Source: Ghiorsea sp. (lineage in GTDB: Bacteria; Pseudomonadota; Zetaproteobacteria; Mariprofundales; Mariprofundaceae). From it: DNA of 5,124 bases. Where the stretch lies: assembly GCA_021772875.1 (NCBI GenBank), contig JAJFLD010000081.1, positions 1-5,124 on the forward strand, written 5' to 3'. Made by a program: the position numbers and the translations under genes. The notes below the pieces were generated by a model. It was not told where the DNA came from, ran no database searches, and saw only the letters and a program-made list of their open reading frames with translations. Shown here in pieces: positions 1 to 5,124 of this stretch. Position 1 is the first letter of the stretch, and each line of letters begins with the position of its first letter.

Positions 1-452
1 ATTGGCCCACTATCCAAGGCTTCAGTGACCAAATGAACGGTACAACCAGCGACCTTAACCCCATGTTTGAGCGCATCACCCACAGCATCACCTCCCACAA
101 AAGCAGGAAGCAAAGAAGGATGGATGTTTATAATTCTATTGGGAAAATTGGCAATAAATGCAGCTGACAAAATACGCATATAACCTGCTAAAATCACCCA
201 TGCACAATCTTTTTCTTGGATAAGTGAGGCACAGACCTGATCAAAATCTTCTCGGCAAGCATAATCTTTGGGGTTGATAAAAAAAACATGTGGCACATGG
301 GCAGCGCGGGCAATCGTCAAAGCGCCTGCATCTTCTTTATTGCAAATCACCAGCTCAACTTGCGCTAAACATCTGCCTTGTTTGATTTCATCCAAGATAA
401 CTTGAAGGTTACTTCCCTTACCCGATGCCATCACGGCAATTTTATGATTCAT
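1..452 (-). CDS. purN: Phosphoribosylglycinamide formyltransferase (GART), 3'-truncated by window edge
   Basis: This enzyme transfers a formyl group from 10-formyltetrahydrofolate to glycinamide ribonucleotide, the third step of cytoplasmic de novo purine synthesis. I translated it by hand from the ATG at 452-450; the frame is open to the window edge, giving 150 complete codons of a protein usually near 190-215 residues. Residues 9-16 (ASGKGSNL) form the N-terminal phosphate-binding loop. Residues 88-93 (LAGYMR) are the conserved core strand. Residues 109-116 (NIHPSLLP) hold the catalytic Asn109 and His111. HLVTEALDSGP at 140-150 supplies the catalytic Asp147. All expected active-site residues present in this portion are intact. 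GGGA at 463-460, seven bases before the ATG, is a reasonable ribosome-binding site. The gene lies 32 bases after the FetB-like gene, so it may be co-transcribed. The usual partner purM is not in the window. The family call is firm; only the C-terminus is missing. Confidence 0.96.
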   Translation of the reverse strand, partial: MNHKIAVMASGKGSNLQVILDEIKQGRCLAQVELVICNKEDAGALTIARAAHVPHVFFINPKDYACREDFDQVCASLIQEKDCAWVILAGYMRILSAAFIANFPNRIINIHPSLLPAFVGGDAVGDALKHGVKVAGCTVHLVTEALDSGP

Positions 453-484
453 AATTTATTCCCAAATAAAAGACTATCATCCCA

Positions 485-1189
485 TTAAGCAACAAGACGT
501 TGCTGCAAATGTTGCGTCATCAAAAAGCTTACCACACAGGCTATAAAACTTGATGCCACTATCATATATAACACAATCAACTGTGCCGAAGCAGCTGCAA
601 ATACGGTACTACCTGCTAAAATCATACCCACAAATATACCTGGCATATGCACCAGCCCCACCACCTTTAAAGTATTGATGGGTGAAATCATAGCTGTATA
701 CATGCCTTCTTTGAAGGTTGCAGGTTTTGCTTCCGCCACGGGTCTTAGGCGCTCAAACATAATCGATACAGTATTCATGCCATTGGCAGCAATCATGCTG
801 CCCAAAGGAATTAAGGTGCGTGCATTGTCATCAAAAGCATCCACCAAGACCAGCCAAGGTAGTGTCACCAAACATGCACACACCAAACCAACACTTGCAG
901 CAATCCATGCAAATTTGAAATGATGAGAAAAAGAAGCTGCTGTATGTCCTGCAATCATGCAGAATATGATAATGATGCCTGCTTGTCCCCAATGGGATTG
1001 AATATCAAACAACCAGTGCAACACCAATGCCAACAACAACAGCTGCACCGGGGCGCGAACAGATGCCACTAAAATCGCTTTGGATAACTCAAGCTTTTGT
1101 CGGTATGACCAATAACTCACACCCACCAACAATAACCATGCAGCCATAATACTTATAATGGACTCAATCATTGCTGTATCAGCCATCAT
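485..1189 (-). CDS. FetB/UPF0014-family membrane permease (putative metal/iron export)
   Basis: This is a 234-residue, strongly hydrophobic protein with about seven predicted membrane segments, near residues 8-27, 37-61, 70-87, 93-116, 127-145, 178-200 and 203-225. Family signatures are visible: VRAPVQLLLLALVL (44-57), the segment IPLGSMIAANGMN (127-139) matching the conserved glycine/asparagine-rich 'GNxMN' region, and a C-terminal block MISP-N-LKVVGLVHMPGIFVGMILAG (167-193) that resembles the family's 'P..N.....GLV.LPGMMTGQILAG'. E. coli FetB pairs with the ATPase FetA in an ABC exporter tied to iron homeostasis; transport here is inferred from family only. Its start overlaps the corC stop by four bases (ATGA, 1189-1186) and no Shine-Dalgarno is visible, so translation probably depends on coupling. 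A second ATG follows at once at 1186-1184. No ATP-binding partner lies in the window, and the conserved Gln of GQILAG is Met here. The family is fairly sure; the substrate is not. Confidence 0.85.
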   Translation of the reverse strand: MMADTAMIESIISIMAAWLLLVGVSYWSYRQKLELSKAILVASVRAPVQLLLLALVLHWLFDIQSHWGQAGIIIIFCMIAGHTAASFSHHFKFAWIAASVGLVCACLVTLPWLVLVDAFDDNARTLIPLGSMIAANGMNTVSIMFERLRPVAEAKPATFKEGMYTAMISPINTLKVVGLVHMPGIFVGMILAGSTVFAAASAQLIVLYMIVASSFIACVVSFLMTQHLQQRLVA

Positions 1190-1992
1190 GTTGTCTGGGG
1201 TTTATTTATAATGCGCACACGTACAATACGGCGTGGATCAGCCTCTTGAACCAAAACTTCTAAACCTGCAACTTTAAGCCTTTCACCCCGCAAAGGAATA
1301 CGACCAATTTCACTGGTAATCAAACCACCCACCGTATCAAAATCGCCCTCGGGCAATTCAATCTCTAAAGCTTCAGCCAAATCTTCAATGTGGGTTCGTG
1401 CCATCACATCAAATATGCCATTTTCAACAGCAATAATTTCAGATTCGTCTTCTTGGCTGCCTTCACCGATAGAACCCACAATTTCTTCGAGCAAATCCGA
1501 CAAGGTCACCAAACCCGCAGTGCCCCCAAATTCATCTTGTACAATCGCAATGTGGCTACCTTCTCGCATTTCCGTGAGCAGGCCTGCTACCCGCTGCAAC
1601 TCAGAAACTTTCTGACATGGGCGCACCAAATCTTGCAACACAATCGCTTTCTTCTGGATTGTTGCCGAAAACAAATCCCAAAGATGAACCACACCCAAAA
1701 CATGATCCAAATCGCCATCAACCACAGGTAATCTTGTCACTGTGGCCTCAAGAATCACCTGCTCAAGCTGCTCGTCTGTGATTGAAATATCAATGCTCAT
1801 CACATCAGAGCGAGAGGTCATGATTTCGCGTACACGTGTATCGTGAAACTCTACAGCTTGCACCAACATACTGCGCTGTTCATCAGAGCGTATGCATGCA
1901 GCGCGTTGCACAATATGTAATAATTCTGCTTCGCTTGCCCCGGGGCGCAGCCAATTCAACGCTTTTTTACGCAACTTTTTTCGCCAACTCAT
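1186..1992 (-). CDS. corC: CorC/YbeX-type CBS-domain protein (HlyC/CorC family, lacks DUF21 domain)
   Basis: This is a 268-residue soluble protein. The basic N-terminus (about 1-17) is followed by a short helical linker. The paired CBS domains start with the typical VREIMTSRSDV entry (54-64): CBS1 is about 56-113 and CBS2 about 121-177. CBS2 contains the family hallmark VQDEFGGTAGLVTLSDLLEE (151-170), followed by IVGSIGE and an acidic stretch. The C-terminal CorC_HlyC domain is about 186-263, with GDFDTVGGLI (216-225) and G-IPLRGE. There is no N-terminal DUF21/CNNM membrane domain, so it matches the short CorC/YbeX class, classically linked to magnesium/cobalt efflux and later to ribosome metabolism. 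CBS pairs of this class bind adenosine nucleotides. The ATG overlaps the ybeY stop by four bases (ATGA) and has a strong AAGAGGAG site five bases upstream. It is complete, of normal length and shows no damage. The exact biochemical role in this organism is inferred. Confidence 0.93.
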   Translation of the reverse strand: MSWRKKLRKKALNWLRPGASEAELLHIVQRAACIRSDEQRSMLVQAVEFHDTRVREIMTSRSDVMSIDISITDEQLEQVILEATVTRLPVVDGDLDHVLGVVHLWDLFSATIQKKAIVLQDLVRPCQKVSELQRVAGLLTEMREGSHIAIVQDEFGGTAGLVTLSDLLEEIVGSIGEGSQEDESEIIAVENGIFDVMARTHIEDLAEALEIELPEGDFDTVGGLITSEIGRIPLRGERLKVAGLEVLVQEADPRRIVRVRIINKPQTT

Positions 1993-2471
1993 GGGTGCTC
2001 CTCTTGATGAAGTTCAGGGTATGGTTGATGTAATCCCAATTGAGCCATCACACGATTCTCTAAGCTTTGCATCACCACCGCATCTTCATCTGTGATATGA
2101 TCATAACCTAACAAATGCAGCGTACCATGCACAATCAAATGTGCGCTATGATCTTGCGCCGACAAGCCCAATCGCAATGCTTCCTGCTGCACAAAGGGTT
2201 GTGCTAAAATCATATCACCCAACGATTCTCCCCCCTTCACAGCATCATCTTCTTGCATAGGAAAGGATAAAATATCAGTGACTTTATCTTGATTGCGCCA
2301 CTCTTCATTCAGGGTTTTCACAGCTTCATCACTGGCAAAACGAACACACAATATCGGCTCAAACATAAACTTTGCTTCAACACAGCTTGCTTTCACAGCT
2401 TGCTCAATCAATGCTGACGCGATGAGCGGTGTCACACCTTCATCTGTAAGCACATCAATCATATTTATCAT
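1989..2471 (-). CDS. ybeY: Endoribonuclease YbeY (rRNA maturation/quality control)
   Basis: YbeY is a zinc-dependent single-strand endoribonuclease acting in 16S rRNA 3'-end maturation and 70S ribosome quality control. With the start used here the protein is 160 residues, close to the family's usual 150-160. The metal-binding signature H-x3-H-x5-H is complete: HGTLHLLGYDH at 115-125 supplies His115, His119 and His125. The upstream block EEWRNQDKVTDILSFP (56-71) carries the conserved Arg59, and LGDM (84-87) is also typical. The frame stays open upstream to an ATG at 2519, but those extra 16 residues lie in the phoH 3' end and exceed the family length. Candidate starts are ATG 2471, ATG 2462 (157 aa, eight-base overlap with the phoH stop) and, less likely, TTG 2483, four bases after a GGAG. 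Overlap with phoH suggests translational coupling. The product is certain; the start is uncertain by a few codons. Confidence 0.95.
   Translation of the reverse strand: MINMIDVLTDEGVTPLIASALIEQAVKASCVEAKFMFEPILCVRFASDEAVKTLNEEWRNQDKVTDILSFPMQEDDAVKGGESLGDMILAQPFVQQEALRLGLSAQDHSAHLIVHGTLHLLGYDHITDEDAVVMQSLENRVMAQLGLHQPYPELHQEEHP
1998..2005 (-). promoter_or_regulatory. Ribosome-binding site of the CorC gene
   Basis: On the minus strand AAGAGGAG ends five bases before the ATG at 1992-1990. It lies inside the last codons of ybeY and is the strongest Shine-Dalgarno match seen in this operon. It fixes the start of the CBS-domain gene despite the four-base overlap with the ybeY stop codon. Confidence 0.75.
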
Positions 2472-3411
2472 ACGCCAGCACAATTTTCTCCACCAACCGA
2501 TGACGAACAACATCTTCACTGCTCAAGCGGCAAATGCCAATATCTTTAACACCTTCCAGCACAGTTAACACCTGCAAAAGGCCACTGTCTTCATGGCGTG
2601 GCAAGTCCACTTGTGTCACATCACCTGTAACCACCATTTTTGAGCCAAAACCAAGGCGGGTTAAAAACATTTTCATTTGTGCTTTGGTGGTATTTTGGGC
2701 TTCATCCAAAATCACAAACGCATCACTCAGCGTGCGCCCACGCATATAAGCCAAAGGTGCAATTTCAATCGTACCCTGCTCCATCAAAGCCGCCATTTTT
2801 TCCAAACCTATCATATCCGATAAAGCATCAAACAAAGGGCGAAGGTAGGGGTCGACTTTTTGCTGCAAGTCACCTGGCAAAAAACCAAGTTTTTCACCCG
2901 CCTCCACCGCTGGGCGAGTTAAAATGATTTTTTCCACCTGATGGGTTTGTAGCGCCACAACAGCGTGCGCAACCGCTAAATATGTTTTGCCACTACCCGC
3001 AGGTCCTATTCCAAGGGTCAGCGTATTGTTGGCAATATATTGTAAGTATTTGCGTTGATTTGGTGTTTTGCCTTGAATATTTCGGCGACCAGCGGCAAGG
3101 GTTAAGCCGTTGTTTTTGTCATCATCGGTTTCTGCTTGCAAAGTACTGCTCCGGAATTCACGTAAAATATCTTCAATGTCTTGTTTGGCTACAACACCCG
3201 CCAGAGCTTTATGTTTGAGTTGTTCCAACACCACAATCGCATCTTTGGCGGCATCACCTAAAATAAACCACTTGCCAGATTGACCACGAATAGACACCGC
3301 AAAGGTTTCTTCCACGCGTTTTAAATGATGATTGGCTGAGCCGCATAACAACGCAAGGCTTGTGGTATCAAGTTCTTCGCATTCAAATAAAACAGGCTCT
3401 TTATTGAGCAA
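2455..3411 (-). CDS. phoH: PhoH-like P-loop ATPase (YbeZ/PhoL type)
   Basis: This is a cytoplasmic nucleotide-binding protein of the PhoH family. The ybeZ-type member next to ybeY is thought to act with YbeY in RNA metabolism, possibly as an ATPase/helicase-like factor. From the TTG at 3411 it has 318 residues. A KH-like N-terminal region covers about 1-100. The PhoH domain has Walker A GPAGSGKT at 126-133, the block LTRPAVEAGEKLGFLPGDL at 154-172, Walker B VILDEAQN at 223-230, and TGDVTQVDLPR at 252-262. All nucleotide-binding motifs are intact. The frame extends to an ATG at 3477 (340 aa), with others at 3447, 3441 and GTG 3423, but these would overlap miaB by 21-77 bases. I prefer TTG 3411 because GGTGA sits eight bases upstream and the resulting N-terminus (LNKEPVLFECEE) lines up with the start of E. 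coli YbeZ as I recall it. The identity is firm; the start is not. Confidence 0.94.
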   Translation of the reverse strand: MLNKEPVLFECEELDTTSLALLCGSANHHLKRVEETFAVSIRGQSGKWFILGDAAKDAIVVLEQLKHKALAGVVAKQDIEDILREFRSSTLQAETDDDKNNGLTLAAGRRNIQGKTPNQRKYLQYIANNTLTLGIGPAGSGKTYLAVAHAVVALQTHQVEKIILTRPAVEAGEKLGFLPGDLQQKVDPYLRPLFDALSDMIGLEKMAALMEQGTIEIAPLAYMRGRTLSDAFVILDEAQNTTKAQMKMFLTRLGFGSKMVVTGDVTQVDLPRHEDSGLLQVLTVLEGVKDIGICRLSSEDVVRHRLVEKIVLAYDKYD

Positions 3412-4771
3412 GGATAAGCTCACCGCGCAATGACATGGCATATGCATCAACAATTTTGACTGGTAATGTTTGCCCAATCAAACGTGGGTTGCCTTTAAAA
3501 TGCACAATACGGAAATCAGGGGTTCTTCCTTGTAAATCACCTTCATTCTTGCCCTTGCTTTCAATCAAAACTTCAGTGCTTTTACCCACTTGTTGGGCCA
3601 TACCTTCACGTGATTGTTCGCGCAATAGCTCAAGCAAAGCTTGCAAGCGCTCATCTTTAATCATTTCTGGCACATTGTCCTCAGCTTTGGATGCAGGTGT
3701 GCCAGGGCGTGGTGAGTATTTAAAACAAAAGGCTGAATCAAAACGCACACGGCGTACCAAATCAAGGGTTGCAGCAAAATCTTCATCCGTCTCGCCAGGG
3801 AAACCCACGATAAAATCAGAAGACAATGCAATTTCAGGCGTATGCAAGCGCAACTCATCAATGGCTTTAAAATAATCTTCGCGTTTGTGCCCTCTATGCA
3901 TGGCTTTGAGAATAACATCCGAGCCGGATTGCACTGGCAAATGCAAATAAGGCATCAAGCTTGGGATTTCAGCAAAGGCTTCACAAAGCTCAGTATTCAT
4001 TTCCATAGGATGGCTGGTTGAAAAACGTAACCGCTGCATACCCTCAAGCTCACCCACAAGATGAAGCAATGCAGCAAAACCACACTCTTCACCATCTGGC
4101 CCTGTGCCACGGTAACCATTCACATTTTGCCCAAGCAATGAAATATCCTTAGCGCCAGCCGCGATGAGCTGCTCACATTCTACTAAAATATCCGCCACAG
4201 GACGCGAAATTTCGGCACCTCGGGTGTAAGGCACAATGCAAAATGTGCAAAATTTATCACAGCCTTCCATGATGGTGACATAACCCGTCAAACCCTCCAC
4301 TTTAGGTTTGGGCAAATGATCAAATTTCTCAATTTCGGGCATATCAATTTCAGTCACACGCACACGATCGCGGCGAATGGTTTTCACCATTTCTGGCAAC
4401 CTATGGTAAGTTTGAGGGCCAAACACAATATCCACGTAAGGGGCGCGTTTTTGAATTCTATCGCCCTCTTGTTGACCCACACAGCCACCAACGCCAATGA
4501 TTAAATCAGGCCGTTTGTCTTTAATTTTCTTGTATCGCCCCAATTCTGAATACACTTTATCTTCGGCTTTTTCACGAATCGAACATGTATTCATCAAGAT
4601 CACATCAGCGTCTTTGGGATCGTCAACTACGCGTAAACCATAGGCTTCTTGCATCAAATCGCTCATGCGCGAGGAGTCGTAAACATTCATGGCACAGCCA
4701 TATGTTTTGATAAACAACGTGTCTAAACTTTTTAATGGGGTTTTCTTTTCAGTGTTTGAGGTAACAAGCAT
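3401..4771 (-). CDS. miaB: tRNA-2-methylthio-N6-dimethylallyladenosine synthase MiaB (radical SAM)
   Basis: MiaB adds a methylthio group to C2 of i6A37 in tRNAs that read codons starting with U, using two iron-sulfur clusters and S-adenosylmethionine. The 456-residue protein has the full three-domain layout. The N-terminal UPF0004 domain carries the auxiliary cluster cysteines Cys26 (TYGCAMN), Cys63 (NTCSIRE) and Cys97 (GGCVGQQ). The radical SAM domain has CxxxCxxC in GCDKFCTFCIVPYTRG, with Cys171, Cys175 and Cys178. The C-terminal TRAM domain is about 394-456. SIREKAEDKVYSELGRYKKIK and DFIVGFPGETDEDF favour MiaB over the paralogues RimO and MtaB. The ATG at 4771 is the only good start; no strong Shine-Dalgarno precedes it. 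It appears to be the first gene of the coupled operon, and its TAA lies within the phoH reading frame. Length and key residues are normal. Confidence 0.97.
   Translation of the reverse strand: MLVTSNTEKKTPLKSLDTLFIKTYGCAMNVYDSSRMSDLMQEAYGLRVVDDPKDADVILMNTCSIREKAEDKVYSELGRYKKIKDKRPDLIIGVGGCVGQQEGDRIQKRAPYVDIVFGPQTYHRLPEMVKTIRRDRVRVTEIDMPEIEKFDHLPKPKVEGLTGYVTIMEGCDKFCTFCIVPYTRGAEISRPVADILVECEQLIAAGAKDISLLGQNVNGYRGTGPDGEECGFAALLHLVGELEGMQRLRFSTSHPMEMNTELCEAFAEIPSLMPYLHLPVQSGSDVILKAMHRGHKREDYFKAIDELRLHTPEIALSSDFIVGFPGETDEDFAATLDLVRRVRFDSAFCFKYSPRPGTPASKAEDNVPEMIKDERLQALLELLREQSREGMAQQVGKSTEVLIESKGKNEGDLQGRTPDFRIVHFKGNPRLIGQTLPVKIVDAYAMSLRGELILAQ
3420..3424 (-). promoter_or_regulatory. Possible ribosome-binding site supporting the TTG start of phoH
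   Basis: GGTGA on the minus strand matches the 3' part of the consensus AGGAGGTGA and lies eight bases before the TTG at 3411-3409. The in-frame ATG codons further upstream (3441, 3447, 3477) have no comparable site. It lies within the last codons of miaB. Confidence 0.4.
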
Positions 4772-4782
4772 GGCACAAGATT

Positions 4783-4797
4783 AAAAGCGCAGCGCCA
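4783..4797. repeat. 15-base direct repeat, copy next to miaB
   Basis: The plus-strand sequence aaaagcgcagcgcca matches 4858-4872 at 14 of 15 positions. The copies are 75 bases apart, a multiple of three and about seven helical turns. The core cgcagcgcca is identical in both copies. Function unknown; a chance match or a paired protein-binding site are both possible. Confidence 0.5.
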
Positions 4798-4857
4798 ATT
4801 GTGCAAACAATGTTATGCCAACTATGGTTTTTTTAGCATTTGAAAATATCCATTCGC

Positions 4858-4872
4858 AAAAACGCAGCGCCA
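4858..4872. repeat. 15-base direct repeat, distal copy
   Basis: The plus-strand sequence aaaaacgcagcgcca is the second copy of the repeat at 4783-4797, differing at one base. Its distal end overlaps the first codon of the doubtful 30-codon ORF. Confidence 0.5.
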
Positions 4873-4929
4873 TGACAAGCCACAAAACAAACCGCGCCTC
4901 TCAATACATGGCTTGGCTTTCATCTGATG

Positions 4930-5124
4930 TTATTTATGTGAGGGATAGGGAAGTAGGCGATCAAATTCAAGTTTTACAACCTGATAACACTCACATACCC
5001 GCTTTTCTAAACCTGGGCGATTAAGCACCGTGATATGACCACGTTGGTAAGCGATCAGCCCTGCCTCCTGCAAATGCCCTGCTGCCACGGTGACCCCTTC
5101 GCGGCGCACACCCAGCATATTGGC
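4930..5124 (-). CDS. Crp/Fnr-family transcriptional regulator, C-terminal DNA-binding part (5'-truncated by window edge)
   Basis: Only the last 64 residues and the TAA stop are in the window, and the frame is open to the edge. They form a Crp-type winged helix-turn-helix (HTH_Crp_2). NMLGVRREGVTVAAGHLQEA spans the end of the first helix, the turn and the recognition helix; AGLIAYQRGHITVLNRPGLE is the wing followed by the start of the last helix. A Cys-containing tail CECYQVVKLEFDRLL follows. This tail and the VAAG-type recognition helix recall a common proteobacterial Crp/Fnr subgroup distinct from the Crp (RxxVSR) and Fnr (ExxSR) types. The effector-binding cyclic-nucleotide-like domain lies outside the window, so ligand and targets cannot be inferred. 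It shares the strand of miaB, but the 158-base gap makes a separate transcription unit likely. Confidence 0.85.
   Translation of the reverse strand, partial: ANMLGVRREGVTVAAGHLQEAGLIAYQRGHITVLNRPGLEKRVCECYQVVKLEFDRLLPYPSHK

Larger units (their letters stand above)
4772..4929. other. Spacer upstream of miaB; likely promoter region
   Basis: This 158-base spacer separates the Crp/Fnr-type stop codon from the miaB ATG and is the only gap over 35 bases between genes here. It probably holds the operon promoter. A weak candidate on the minus strand is an extended -10-like TGGCATAAC at 4820-4812, about 40 bases before the ATG, but no good -35 is found at the right spacing. A seven-base inverted pair (4876-4882 and 4909-4915, loop of 26) is too weak to call as a terminator for the regulator gene. 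A minus-strand ORF of 30 codons (4873-4781) fills the part next to miaB; see the findings. Confidence 0.4.

Noticed and set aside
1390..1731. 113-codon plus-strand open frame opposite the CorC gene
   Set aside because: It is antisense to the CBS domains, with no family resemblance and no ribosome-binding site. It is a shadow ORF.
3435..3875. 146-codon plus-strand open frame opposite miaB
   Set aside because: It lies wholly antisense to an intact, motif-rich radical SAM gene, and its translation is low-complexity Ser/Lys/Arg-rich with no recognisable domain. It is a shadow of miaB codon usage.
3661..3918. 85-codon minus-strand frame inside miaB
   Set aside because: It is out of frame within a conserved miaB region that is unbroken, so it is not a frameshifted second gene.
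4812..4820. Extended -10-like promoter element before miaB
   Set aside because: TGGCATAAC is suggestive, but no acceptable -35 lies 16-18 bases upstream. The match is too weak to list as a separate promoter.
4869..4916. Possible rho-independent terminator after the Crp/Fnr gene
   Set aside because: The stem is only seven bases with a loop of about 26, and the T-run (4862-4858) is not adjacent to it.
4822..4923. 33-codon minus-strand frame starting six bases after the regulator stop codon
   Set aside because: There is no Shine-Dalgarno, its composition is Cys/Arg-rich without a pattern, and it overlaps another equally weak frame. Open frames this short are expected by chance.
4815..5024. 69-codon plus-strand open frame spanning the spacer and the regulator C-terminus
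   Set aside because: It overlaps the recognisable Crp/Fnr winged-helix coding region on the other strand, and no ribosome-binding site or domain is seen.

Overview
The window is a compact bacterial chromosomal segment in which every supported gene lies on the minus strand, so transcription runs from position 5124 towards 1. Base composition is moderate, with GC a little under half by eye. The order miaB - phoH (ybeZ type) - ybeY - corC/ybeX is the classic proteobacterial tRNA/rRNA-maturation cluster. The family-level sequences suit a Gram-negative proteobacterium. A gamma- or zeta-proteobacterium is my guess, but nothing in the window fixes the class.

Layout in transcription order: (1) 5124-4930, the C-terminal 64 residues of a Crp/Fnr-family regulator, cut by the window edge. 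(2) 4929-4772, a 158-base spacer before miaB with a 15-base imperfect direct repeat and a doubtful 30-codon ORF. (3) 4771-3401, miaB. (4) about 3411-2455, a PhoH-like ATPase. (5) about 2471-1989, ybeY. (6) 1992-1186, a CorC/YbeX-type CBS-domain protein. (7) 1189-485, a multi-pass membrane protein of the FetB/UPF0014 family. (8) 452-1, the N-terminal 150 residues of purN, cut by the other window edge. No RNA gene, mobile element, CRISPR array or convincing terminator was seen.

MiaB modifies A37 of tRNAs, YbeY is an rRNA-processing/quality-control endoribonuclease, PhoH/YbeZ is its usual ATPase neighbour, and CorC/YbeX is their usual companion. The four junctions from miaB to fetB overlap by a few bases, pointing to one translationally coupled operon. 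In many gammaproteobacteria the gene after corC is lnt (apolipoprotein N-acyltransferase). Here that place is taken by a FetB-like permease without a neighbouring FetA ATPase, followed 32 bases later by purN with its own ribosome-binding site. This junction is the most unusual point of an otherwise conserved housekeeping region. I found no convincing evidence for a wholly new system.
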